Positions 24,640 through 33,028 of a stretch of 64,000 nucleotides of DNA are shown piece by piece. The notes under the pieces are model-generated. The model was not told the DNA's origin and searched no databases. It saw only the letters and a list, made by a program, of their open reading frames with translations. Each line of letters begins with the position of its first letter. Positions within the stretch are counted from its first letter, which is position 1. The DNA comes from Aerococcus sp. Group 1. GTDB taxonomy: Bacteria; Bacillota; Bacilli; Lactobacillales; Aerococcaceae. The position numbers and the translations under genes are program-made. Location: positions 1,922,001 through 1,986,000 of the forward strand of contig NC_015278.1 of NCBI RefSeq assembly GCF_000193205.1. Direction: 5' to 3'.

Positions 24640-25518
24640 TTATTTAATTTTTTGAAAGCTCACTTGCCAATCGGGGCCGTAACCTACCTTATAGGCTTGG
24701 GCAAAGCTGTTTTGATTGAGAGCCACGGCCAAGTTCTTAAGTGAATTGCAGTAAATAAGCGCTCGGCTTTGCGGAACCGATTGGAAGGATTGGACCACGG
24801 GAACCACGTCATCATAGACAGTCTGCCCTTGGTGATGAATCTGAAGATGCAATTGGTCTCCTGTTTTGACTTCTAATTCCTGTAAATAATCATAGGGAAT
24901 ATTGGTCCATAAAGAGCCAAAGCGTTCATCGTGGATAGCAATGTGACCACTGAGAAGACCTTGCTCACGATTTATTTGGTAATCAGCAATATCAAAGAGC
25001 GTTAACTCACTCATAGTGACTTCTTCGCCCACCTCACTTAGCGGCAGTTGCCCACTCGATAAGCGTGCAGCAGTATAAGCATATAAATCACGACCATAGA
25101 AAGTATAGGATTGATTGGTTGAAGGTAACAGGTTCTTCTCCTTATCAATTTCCCAAACAGCCCGGATGCCCACATATTTAGCTAGGAAAGAGAGTGTCCC
25201 ATTATTAGGGGTGACAATATAGTGACCACTATCTAATAAAGCGATCACTGACTTTTGCTTGTAGCCCACGCCAGGGTCCACAATCGAGACAAAAATCGTC
25301 CCCTGAGGCCAGTAGGAATAGGTCTGATAAAGCCGGTAACCAGCCAAATAAATATCATAAGGGGGAATGTTATGGGTTAAGTGATGGATACTGAGACTCT
25401 CATCAACCGTCACTACCACCCCTGTCATGGCCGATACCGCTCCATCATTAAGTCCAAAGTCACTTTGAAAGACTAATTGCTGACGAAAAGCCGGTACTTT
25501 ACTAAAATCGATACCCAT
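24640..25518 (-). CDS. SAM hydroxide adenosyltransferase (DUF62 family), intact copy
   Basis: 292 residues of the fluorinase/chlorinase-like superfamily. Characterised non-halogenating members hydrolyse S-adenosylmethionine to adenosine and methionine. Family segments: VFQSDFGLNDGAVSAMTGV (16-34, the substrate-binding Asp), IFVSIVDPGVG, YIVTPNNGTLSFL and FYGRDLYAYTAARL, then a C-terminal barrel domain. The 23-residue halogenase loop is not apparent, so hydrolysis rather than halogenation is expected. It is the last gene of the ECF operon, three bases after the stop of a frameshifted sister gene and directly before a terminator. Confidence 0.87.
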   Translation of the reverse strand: MGIDFSKVPAFRQQLVFQSDFGLNDGAVSAMTGVVVTVDESLSIHHLTHNIPPYDIYLAGYRLYQTYSYWPQGTIFVSIVDPGVGYKQKSVIALLDSGHYIVTPNNGTLSFLAKYVGIRAVWEIDKEKNLLPSTNQSYTFYGRDLYAYTAARLSSGQLPLSEVGEEVTMSELTLFDIADYQINREQGLLSGHIAIHDERFGSLWTNIPYDYLQELEVKTGDQLHLQIHHQGQTVYDDVVPVVQSFQSVPQSRALIYCNSLKNLAVALNQNSFAQAYKVGYGPDWQVSFQKIK

Positions 25519-25520
25519 AT

Positions 25521-26368
25521 CTATTCCTCCTCACTCAATACTACTTCGACACTAACCCCAACCCCATAAGGCAGGTCGTATTTAGAAATAAAACTGCCCT
25601 GGTTAATAGCTAGACTCAAGTTGCCAAATTCATTCTGATAAATAGTTAATTCCCCTAAGCTCACCTCGCCAAAGGTCTTATGGATTTGAATCGCTTCATC
25701 GAAGACGACTGCTCCACTCGCTGAACCCACAATGACTCTAACTGACTTCCCGGCTTGGTCTTTTAACCAGGCAAAGGGAATATTGGTCCAATAATTACCA
25801 AAGTTAGGGTCAATAATCTCACCCATTCCCGTCAAGTGGTCCTTGGTTTTTTCCGGATCGATCAAGTCAAAAGTAACAATCTCATCTACCGGGTATTCAT
25901 GGCCAAAATCTTCAAAGGCCACTTGTCCACTAGCTAGCCGAGCCACACAATAGGCAAAGACATCACGGCCATGAAAGACCGATATTTCCTCCGTCCCCTG
26001 GTCTTTGAGGCGGTGGCAGTCAATATCAATCTCAACCACCCTTTCAATCCCAAAGTGTTCGGCAACATGGGTCAGGCTCCCGTTATCGGGGCTCACAATG
26101 GTGTAGCCGTTTTTGGTCTGGGCAAACAAGCCCGCCGACTGGTCCCCACGCCAGGATCAACGACTGAAACGAAAATGGTTCCCTTAGGCCAGAATTGCAT
26201 GGGTTGGTAAAGTCGGAAAGAACCGCTCCAGATATCATAGTTGGGAATCTCATGGGTCCCTGTAATAATTTCTAAGTCACGGTCGACTGACTTGACCACC
26301 CCATACATGGCGCTGACAGCAGCCTCCTTGTAGGTAAAATCGGTCTGAAATACTAATATAGGTTTCAC
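25521..26368 (-). pseudogene. SAM hydroxide adenosyltransferase (DUF62 family), frameshifted copy
   Basis: Two frames together make one family member. Codons from the GTG at 26368 encode QTDFTYKEAAVSAMYGVV through VVDPGVGTSRRAC and then go out of frame. From about 26129 downward the -1/+1 shifted frame continues AQTKNGYTIVSPDNGSLTHV, FHGRDVFAYCVARL and the C-terminal domain to 25521. One base is missing near 26122-26130, within the sequence TGTTTGCC, compared with the expected ...TSRRACVAQTKNG. All other motifs are intact, so the lesion is recent or a sequencing error. It is a tandem paralogue of the gene at 24640-25518. Confidence 0.85.
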
Positions 26369-26439
26369 TATGTTAATGGTCTCCCTTCTCTAGATGGATC
26401 AAATAGCTAGGAATAATGAATAAAACTTGCAATCCCTAT

Positions 26440-27282
26440 CTAAATAACCCACAATTCATGCACTCTTCCAGTAAGTCGTAACCACATATAAATAACAAAG
26501 ATTCCCCCTTGCACCATGGCTAAGAGGCGCATCTGTTTATCATGGTCACCAGGCTCAAGGTCTCCATAGTAAGTCCGTTTTTTCCCTTGGCCATAGCCTC
26601 TCAGATCCATGGCACTGGAAATGGTTTCGACCTGGTCAAAAGAGACAATAATTAAGGGCAAGAGAATAGCAGTATTGGCCTTGAGCCGTTTGAAGACGCT
26701 GGCCCGCTTAGGATTGAGCTCCAAGCCCCGCATCTGCATGGATTCCTTAATGGCGGTAAAATCACGAAAGATATCCGGCATATATCTCAGCCCCAAGGAG
26801 AACATGGTGCCAATTTGGTAAGGAACCCCCATGGCATACAAACCACTGGCTAACTGGGTGGGGGTAATGGTTAAGATAAAGCAGAGACTGATAATCAAAC
26901 TGCCGATCATCTTCATAATTCTGGCTAAAAAGTAAATTAAGGTCTCATAGGTGATGACAAAGTAATCATTAAAGCGATATAAAACCGTTATTTGTCCCGC
27001 CAGATCGGTCCCGGTTAAGGGATTAGCCAGATAGTAAAGCAAGACATTAATCAGGTTCATGATTAACATAAAGCGAAAGATAAACTTCAACGCCCGACTT
27101 TCCCGGTAAACCTGCTTAAAGATCCAGGAGTGGATAAGAAAGAGGGGAAGGATAATCCGCAAATCGAAAGACACCATCATTAAGGCTAGCGCAGTAACAA
27201 AAACCCATAACTTGGTTGACCCCGCTAGGCGATCAAAGTAGCCATCGCCAATATCATAACGGATAATCAATTGCTCATGCAT
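26440..27282 (-). CDS. ECF transporter T component (transmembrane coupling protein)
   Basis: 280 residues, EcfT/CbiQ family. Several helices between residues 25 and 160, then the two coupling motifs with Ala/Met-x-Arg-Gly: SMQMRGLE (about 182-189) and SAMDLRGYG (about 225-233), which contact the ATPases. A last helix is near 255-270. The ATG follows the stop of the ATPase gene directly, with no gap. With the S and fused A-A' genes in one operon this is a dedicated (group I) ECF transporter. Confidence 0.9.
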   Translation of the reverse strand: MHEQLIIRYDIGDGYFDRLAGSTKLWVFVTALALMMVSFDLRIILPLFLIHSWIFKQVYRESRALKFIFRFMLIMNLINVLLYYLANPLTGTDLAGQITVLYRFNDYFVITYETLIYFLARIMKMIGSLIISLCFILTITPTQLASGLYAMGVPYQIGTMFSLGLRYMPDIFRDFTAIKESMQMRGLELNPKRASVFKRLKANTAILLPLIIVSFDQVETISSAMDLRGYGQGKKRTYYGDLEPGDHDKQMRLLAMVQGGIFVIYMWLRLTGRVHELWVI

Positions 27283-29013
27283 CTACTTTCCCTCCCTTTC
27301 GCTTTTAATAAAAGCCTGAACAAAATCAGCTACCGGTAAATTCAAGCGCTTGGCAAAGTCAAAAATGGATGTCTTCTTCAAGGACGCCCGCTGAACCAGT
27401 TGGTCATCAGCTAAAATGTCAAAAATCGGTCGGTCAGCAATTAAGTGGCCGTCTTCAATGACCAAGCCCCGGTCGGTGTATTCCAAGGCGAGGTGCATAT
27501 CATGGGTGATGAAGATCATGGTCATTTGATAGGTCTGGTTCAAGTCATCAATAAATTCCATGACTTCCCGGTAATGGGCATAATCCGATCCAGCAGTTGG
27601 CTCGTCGAGAATAATACAAGTGGGTTCCAAGGCAAGCACGATGGCTACCGATAAGCGTTTTTTCTGTCCGTAACTTAGGGCTGAAATTGGCCAGTTCCGC
27701 TTTGGATAAAGGCCGGTAACTTGGAGGACTTGCTGGACCCGATCTTCAATTTCATCCTTATCGACTTGCCGGTATTCCAATCCCAAGGCAATCTCCCGGT
27801 AGACTGAATCCGTCACCAGCATTTGATTAGGATTTTGCATGACATAGCCAATCAGTTGGGCAATTTCTTGGATAGTAACCGGGTTACCTAGGCGATCAAT
27901 ACTCCCCAACTGCGGCTTTAAGACACCCGTTAAGAGCTTGGCCAAGGTGGATTTTCCTGACCCATTCTCACCCACAATGGCGATACGTTCTCCTCGTTTA
28001 ATGGTTAGTTCTGGGATTTGAATAAGCGGCTGCTCGGGATCATAGCCAAAGCTCAAGTCCTCTAAATGAACAATGACTTGGTCAGAATCACTTTGCGAAT
28101 TTTGACCACTTGCCTCAGCTTCTTTAAAAGCAGAGCCCTCATCATTCCGCCAAGGCTGTTTTCCTTGATAGGGAGCGAGGTCGATGGTCTCTAACTGAGT
28201 CAAGCCTTCCTTTTGCTTCAAGCCCCCGTACATATTCTTCAAGGCACTAATATAAAGGGGCTCGCGAATCCCATATTGAATCAAGAGATCAGAAGTAATC
28301 AGTTCATCCGGCGTCATCACAGTCACAATCCGTCCTTGGTCTAATAAAACCACCCGATCAATAGGCCGGTGGAGGACATCTTCAAAGCGGTGTTCGATGA
28401 TGATCACGGTCTTGCCATCCTGCTTATTTAAAGAATCAATGAGTTCAACCATAGATAGTCCCATCTGGGGGTCTAAGGCTGCTAGGGGTTCATCGAAGAG
28501 TAAAATTTGGTTCTTTTCCCCTAGAATACCTGCCACAGAGACTTTTTGTTTCTGACCGCCGGACAGGGAATAGGGTAGCGACCGTAACTGGTCAACCACC
28601 CCAGCCCGCCGAGCGACCTTGTCAACGAAAGCCCTCATCACAGACCTGGGCGTATTACGGTTTTCCAAAGCAAAGGCAATATCCTCAGCCACATTGATGC
28701 CAACAAATTGGGCATCGCTATCCTGCAAGACCGAACCAACCTCTTGGGACAAATCGAAAACCGATGAAGATCCCACCGCGTGCCCAGCAACAGTGGCCGT
28801 CCCAGTGATGGTCCCTTCAAACTGGTTAGGAATCAGTCCATTGATGCACTGTCCCAGGGTGGATTTTCCGCTCCCACTGGCGCCTAAAATCAGAATCTTT
28901 TCGCCTGGATAAATGTCCAAGTTAATGTCTTTAAGTGCTGGTTCTTGCGCGGAAGCGTAGGTAAAAGAAAAATCTTTAAATTGAATAATTGGTGAAAGAC
29001 TATTTTGCTGCAT
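27283..29013 (-). CDS. ECF transporter fused double ATPase (YkoD-like A-A')
   Basis: 576 residues with two ABC domains in one chain. Domain 1: Walker A GASGSGKST at 44-52, LSGGQKQKVS and LLFDEPLAALDP. Domain 2 (from about 300): Walker A GENGSGKST, variant signature LSYGQKKRLS and IILDEPTAGSD. A charged linker (about 270-300) joins them. It energises the S and T subunits. The start shares one base with the stop of the S-component gene (TAATG). Fused ATPases of this kind are known from YkoEDC and UPF0397-linked systems. Confidence 0.9.
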   Translation of the reverse strand: MQQNSLSPIIQFKDFSFTYASAQEPALKDINLDIYPGEKILILGASGSGKSTLGQCINGLIPNQFEGTITGTATVAGHAVGSSSVFDLSQEVGSVLQDSDAQFVGINVAEDIAFALENRNTPRSVMRAFVDKVARRAGVVDQLRSLPYSLSGGQKQKVSVAGILGEKNQILLFDEPLAALDPQMGLSMVELIDSLNKQDGKTVIIIEHRFEDVLHRPIDRVVLLDQGRIVTVMTPDELITSDLLIQYGIREPLYISALKNMYGGLKQKEGLTQLETIDLAPYQGKQPWRNDEGSAFKEAEASGQNSQSDSDQVIVHLEDLSFGYDPEQPLIQIPELTIKRGERIAIVGENGSGKSTLAKLLTGVLKPQLGSIDRLGNPVTIQEIAQLIGYVMQNPNQMLVTDSVYREIALGLEYRQVDKDEIEDRVQQVLQVTGLYPKRNWPISALSYGQKKRLSVAIVLALEPTCIILDEPTAGSDYAHYREVMEFIDDLNQTYQMTMIFITHDMHLALEYTDRGLVIEDGHLIADRPIFDILADDQLVQRASLKKTSIFDFAKRLNLPVADFVQAFIKSEREGK

Positions 29014-29567
29014 TAGTCTTCATCTACCAAGTTTGCTGTCCCCCGATAACGTTTAGCCAGCGTAAAGAGCAAGGGAATGCCAACGACAAGGACAACGATG
29101 GCATTGGTTAGAACCGCCACTTGGGCCTGGGTGATGGTAATGGCCAATTCACCCCCGTAGAAAACCTGAGTCAAGAGCGGTGTGATCAAACCAAAGGAAA
29201 GTTCTAAGCCAACCACCGATACCAAGGCATAAATCACCGCGTGTTTAGCCGTAAAGATCCCCCGTCGAATATCGGCACCGTAAAGCGGTAAGGCACCGAT
29301 AAAGAAACAAGCAAACATATTGCCCACGGTCCAATCCAGCCAGAAACCACTTCCGCCTAAAGCATCCGCGAAGACGTTCCCGATCAAACCAACTAAGGCC
29401 GCTTGTACCGGTCCGAAGAGGGCCCCAACCACAATAGGGACAATGTAAGCTGTTGATAACTTGGTATTGGTAAAAACAGGAATCCCTCCGTAAGTCATCA
29501 AAATCCCAAATAAGGCTGCTCCAATAGCGACTGCAACAATGTTTCGTGTGCTAAAATGTTTATTCAT
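29013..29567 (-). CDS. ECF transporter S component (UPF0397-like)
   Basis: Substrate-binding membrane protein of 184 residues with five to six helices. The N-terminus NIVAVAIGAALFGILMTYGG and the block VVGALFGPVQAALVGLIGNVFADAL resemble UPF0397 S components. AAAGGAGG precedes two adjacent ATG codons (29570 and 29567); the second has the better spacing. It is the first gene of the operon S, A-A', T, DUF62 pseudogene, DUF62. The substrate is unknown; linkage to SAM hydrolases suggests a nucleoside-, sulfur- or vitamin-related compound (inference). Confidence 0.82.
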   Translation of the reverse strand: MNKHFSTRNIVAVAIGAALFGILMTYGGIPVFTNTKLSTAYIVPIVVGALFGPVQAALVGLIGNVFADALGGSGFWLDWTVGNMFACFFIGALPLYGADIRRGIFTAKHAVIYALVSVVGLELSFGLITPLLTQVFYGGELAITITQAQVAVLTNAIVVLVVGIPLLFTLAKRYRGTANLVDED

Positions 29568-29640
29568 CATTTTTCCTCCTTTACTTAAATCAAATAGCAT
29601 TAACATTTAAGTTCTTTGTGATTAAGTTATTCTATCATAG

Positions 29641-29654
29641 CACTTTTGAAAGTG
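29641..29654. promoter_or_regulatory. Palindrome upstream of the ECF operon
   Basis: CACTTT-TG-AAAGTG has perfect six-base arms and lies 74 bases before the S-component start. On the minus strand a TATGAT (possible -10) directly follows it. A repressor or activator site is plausible. No riboswitch fold was recognised in the rest of this 290-base gap. Confidence 0.35.
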
Positions 29655-29763
29655 AATTATCATTTACCGATCAAGCGTGCACATTCAACAAAAGATAATT
29701 AATTATTGTAAAACTTTTAATTTTTTCGTTTAATGATTAACGCTTTGAATTTCAATCCACTAA

Positions 29764-29787
29764 AAAAGCCCCCTCACAGGAGCTTCT
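29764..29787 (-). terminator. Terminator of the MerR gene
   Basis: On the minus strand AAGCTCC-TGTGA-GGGGGCTT followed by six T, with one G-T pair in the stem. Confidence 0.65.
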
Positions 29788-29856
29788 CTCTACACTTAAA
29801 TTATACACAAAGTATATTTCGAAACCTCATCCCTTACTTTCACAAAAATCCTACTC

Positions 29857-30699
29857 CTATAATTTATCCTTCAATGAATTATCTGCTTCCAGCAATTTCT
29901 TATAGTAGGCATCATACTGCGGGCTAAACTTCCTTATTAAAGGAATCGCCTTTTCATAATAATGATTGTCCTCCATATAATTTTTAATTTTTTCATTCAT
30001 TGAGTATAAGGGACTGCTTTTAAAATCATCACTTTCTTTAAAATTTAGATAGGCCTTGACAGACTCTTTGTTACTCTCAAACCATTCGTTAGGCGCTTCA
30101 ACCGCAGCCTGCTTGCTATTATTCACTTTATCTAACATAGATAGATCTATGTCTGAAGCGATTTTTTCAATCCAGTCTTTTTCTTCTTCGGAAAATTTAA
30201 TCATGGGCAAGGAGTCTAAATAATCAATATATTCTTCAAAAGCAGCTGCATTTTGCTGTTTAACTGGCTCATTCAAAAAAGGTTGATATGCATAAAAGAA
30301 GGCCTGACCAAAGTAACCTGGAAAAATCAATTGCAAGCGTTCATACATGGTGTCATATTTTTTAATCGAAGATATTTCCTGTTCAATTTCTTGAATAGAT
30401 TCTCCAGCGATTAGCCTTTGCAGCAACTGATGTTTGCGATGATCTAACTCGCTTTTTATTTGTTTTTCACGAAGGATAGTCGCAAGCTGCTTCTCATTAT
30501 TCAGGATTTCTTCAACTTCATTCAGACTTAAATCTAACTTTCTTAATGTAGCAATCTTATGTAGTTTATCAACATCCAATTCACTATAGCTACGGTAGCC
30601 ATTTTCTTCCCTATGGGGTGCAATTAGACCTTTTTCTTCATAGTATTCGATTGCCTTCCGTGTTAATCCAGTTTGCTTTTGCACTTCACCGCGTAACAT
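29857..30699 (-). CDS. MerR-family transcriptional activator with large effector domain
   Basis: 280 residues. The N-terminal MerR domain reads VQKQTGLTRKAIEYYEEKGLIAPHREENGYR (about 5-36, read in pieces), then YSELDVDKLHKIATLRKLDLSLNEVEEIL, followed by a coiled dimer helix to about 110. The C-terminal 165 residues are helical and rich in aromatic and acidic residues, as in multidrug-sensing MerR proteins (TipA/Mta type), but no specific family is recognised. No transporter gene follows, so it may regulate itself and distant genes. Its own promoter has the 19-base spacer typical of MerR targets. Confidence 0.87.
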   Translation of the reverse strand: MLRGEVQKQTGLTRKAIEYYEEKGLIAPHREENGYRSYSELDVDKLHKIATLRKLDLSLNEVEEILNNEKQLATILREKQIKSELDHRKHQLLQRLIAGESIQEIEQEISSIKKYDTMYERLQLIFPGYFGQAFFYAYQPFLNEPVKQQNAAAFEEYIDYLDSLPMIKFSEEEKDWIEKIASDIDLSMLDKVNNSKQAAVEAPNEWFESNKESVKAYLNFKESDDFKSSPLYSMNEKIKNYMEDNHYYEKAIPLIRKFSPQYDAYYKKLLEADNSLKDKL

Positions 30700-30720
30700 A
30701 TGACTCCCTCCTTCAATCTA

Positions 30721-30751
30721 AAGATATCACGGAGCCTCAGGGACAGGTCAA
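30721..30751 (-). promoter_or_regulatory. MerR-type promoter with 19-base spacer
   Basis: On the minus strand TTGACC (30751-30746) and TATCTT (30726-30721) are separated by 19 bases instead of 17. The spacer contains CCTGAGG at its middle. Overlong spacers are the hallmark of promoters that MerR proteins activate by twisting DNA, and this one lies 22 bases before a merR gene. Confidence 0.65.
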
Positions 30752-30950
30752 GAATTATCTTCAACATCTTCAATTAATATTAAATTTGAAGAACTTATTC
30801 CATCATCTTCCTCACATTTCTTCTCTGAAAAGCAAAAAGCGATGTCCTTAAAAAGTCTCAACTTCTCAAGAACCTCGTTATTATGCTATTTATAACAACT
30901 TTATTCATCCATCCTCATATGTGGTGTGGCTAATTTTTTGCAATCAAAAG

Positions 30951-30990
30951 ACCCGACTTAGCCCTCTTTAATATAAGAGGCCTGTCGGGT
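30951..30990. terminator. Bidirectional terminator
   Basis: ACCCGAC (30951-30957) pairs with GTCGGGT (30984-30990), with an inner CCTCTT/AAGAGG stem. Flanking A/T tracts allow use from the minus strand after the small gene at 31032-31250. The rest of the 332-base gap holds only the MerR promoter; no gene is seen. Confidence 0.75.
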
Positions 30991-31031
30991 TTATTTTATC
31001 TATACTTGTTAACGTATTCTTAGACTTGTAC

Positions 31032-31250
31032 TTATTGTTTTTTCATTAATTGTTCTATATTTTTATTTAGCCTATCAAGTTGTCTCATGATGATATAATT
31101 TTGGACAACCAAAGCACTTAAGCCACTAGAAGATGCTTCATTTGAGTGGTTCAATAGTACCTCCAAATCATCCTGATTAAGGCCTTCCAGATTAAAATCT
31201 TCTACAATTTCTTCATATTTCTCTTCATCTTTTTTATCAAATAGTGACAT
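31032..31250 (-). CDS. Small acidic hypothetical protein
   Basis: 72 residues from the ATG at 31250 (AGGAGG ten bases before; a TTG six bases upstream is also in frame). It is soluble and acidic, with a helical C-terminus ALVVQNYIIMRQLDRLNKNIEQLMKKQ that could form a coiled coil. No family is recognised. A good ribosome-binding site and a terminator support that it is real. Confidence 0.6.
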   Translation of the reverse strand: MSLFDKKDEEKYEEIVEDFNLEGLNQDDLEVLLNHSNEASSSGLSALVVQNYIIMRQLDRLNKNIEQLMKKQ

Positions 31251-31472
31251 ATACAACTATCCTCCTTTTTTTACTATATCAAAGAGCTAAATTTTTTAAA
31301 AGTATACACTAGTAGAGCTTATTACAGTCTTTGAAAGAGCTTAGCATCCTTCTTTTTAGTCGACTTCTTGGGAATTTTTGACATGGGGTCTGTTTATTAA
31401 TTTCTCTTCACTTAGGCCTGTGACATTGATACTACCCACTCAGTGGTTCACTATTCCCACATCATTCCGTCA

Positions 31473-32852
31473 TTAGTTCCGCGTCAGACCCACGACCGCT
31501 TCCACATGGTGGGTTTGTGGGAACATATCGACGGGTTGAACCTTACCTAGTTGATAACCCTGGTCGACAAATTTGGCCAAATCACGGGCTAGAGTGGCTG
31601 GATTACAGGAAACGTATACAATTTTTGGTGGTTGGACCTCTAAGACAGACTGGATAAAGTCTTCTGCAAGACCCTTGCGTGGTGGGTCAACCACAACGAC
31701 ATCGGGTTTGAGTCCCGCTTGGACCCAGTCTTGGATGACTTCTTCTGCTTTTCCAGCTTGGAAGGTCACATTATCCAGTCCATTGAGCTGAGCGTTTTCG
31801 CGGGCTTGGTTAATGGCATCAGGAACAACTTCGACCCCATAAACCTCTTTAGCGGCTTGGGCTAGGCAAAGTGAAATGGTCCCAATCCCACAATAAGCAT
31901 CCACCACTACTTCATCGCCCTTGAGGTCAGCAGCTTCCAGGGCTTGATGGTAGAGTTTTTCCGCTTGGCTGGTGTTGACCTGGAAGAAGGACTTGGAGGA
32001 AATCCGGAAGGTTAGGTCAAACATGCGGTCTTCATAAAGGTCCTCGCCATAGACCACCCGTTGGTCTTGGCCCATGATAACATTGGTATTTTTCTGGTTA
32101 GAATTAATCACAATAGAAACTAGGTCAGGAAGTTCGTCTTTGAGTGTTGCGACGATTTTCTCTTCTTCAGGAAGCTTTTTCCCATTAATCACAATCACCA
32201 ACATGACTTGGCCAGTATAGTAACCCTGGCGAACGATCAGGTGGCGGAGTAAGCCTTGGTGGCTGTCTTCATCATAGGCAGAAATGGGATACTGGTTAAG
32301 GATAGCCAGCACTTTTTGTAAGGTTTCATCAATCCCTGGCAGCTGAATTTGATAATCGGTCATGGGAACCAACTTATGCGACCCCTTGCGGTAAAAGCCA
32401 GTATAGAGCTTGCCATCCGCTTGACCAATGGGAATTTGGGCCTTATTGCGGTAGTGCCAAGGCTCTTCCATGCCAATGGTTTCTAAGACTTGTGTTTTCT
32501 CCAGCAGGCCTTGTTTTTGTAAGCTGTTGACCACCTGTTGGCGTTTAAAGGCCAGCTGGGCCGGATAAGCCATATGTTGCAGAGGCATAGTCCCAGTTCT
32601 TAGGCCATTCTCATCACGGAGAGGCACACGACTGTCCGCATCATTATAGCGTTTGAGAACAATCGCAAAGGCAAATTTTTTCAGGACTTTAACCACCTTG
32701 ACCTGGCAGTCTTCCCCCACTAGGGCATTTTGAATAAATAGGGGGTAGCGGTCGATCTTAGCCACACCCATGCCTTCATAAGTCAGGTCAGTGATGGTGA
32801 CATCGAGTATCTGGTTCTTTTTAACTGGCGCTTGCCATTTTTTCTTTGCCAT
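31473..32852 (-). CDS. rlmD: 23S rRNA (uracil-5-)-methyltransferase RlmD/RlmCD-like, paralogue 2
   Basis: 459 residues. N-terminal TRAM domain (ILDVTITDLTYEGMGVAKID, about 15-75), central insertion, then the SAM-binding domain with VVVDAYCGIGTISLCLA, VVVDPPRKGL and the catalytic cysteine in YVSCNPATLARDL; it ends HHVEAVVGLTRN. Iron-sulfur cluster cysteines of the E. coli enzyme are absent, as in Gram-positive RlmCD. It resembles the classical Gram-positive enzyme more closely than the copy at 15798-17195 (SCNPATLARDL, DPPRKG). It stands alone. Confidence 0.9.
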   Translation of the reverse strand: MAKKKWQAPVKKNQILDVTITDLTYEGMGVAKIDRYPLFIQNALVGEDCQVKVVKVLKKFAFAIVLKRYNDADSRVPLRDENGLRTGTMPLQHMAYPAQLAFKRQQVVNSLQKQGLLEKTQVLETIGMEEPWHYRNKAQIPIGQADGKLYTGFYRKGSHKLVPMTDYQIQLPGIDETLQKVLAILNQYPISAYDEDSHQGLLRHLIVRQGYYTGQVMLVIVINGKKLPEEEKIVATLKDELPDLVSIVINSNQKNTNVIMGQDQRVVYGEDLYEDRMFDLTFRISSKSFFQVNTSQAEKLYHQALEAADLKGDEVVVDAYCGIGTISLCLAQAAKEVYGVEVVPDAINQARENAQLNGLDNVTFQAGKAEEVIQDWVQAGLKPDVVVVDPPRKGLAEDFIQSVLEVQPPKIVYVSCNPATLARDLAKFVDQGYQLGKVQPVDMFPQTHHVEAVVGLTRN

Positions 32853-33028
32853 ATTGACATCCTCTCTCTTTGGTCCTTTATATTATAGCATGGCAAGGAA
32901 AGACTTTTCTCCTTTGACAGACATTCCCAAGACTAGCTAAGCGAGCACTTCTTTATACATTTTCTAGCCTTTGTTTTATCCTTATTTAAAAGTCCCAAAT
33001 GATTTTAGACTAGAAAAGGAGTCTTCAC

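Noticed and set aside
29568..29856. Riboswitch ahead of the ECF operon
   Set aside because: I looked for thiamine-, cobalamin-, SAM- and FMN-type conserved cores by eye and saw none; only a short palindrome and an A/T-rich leader.
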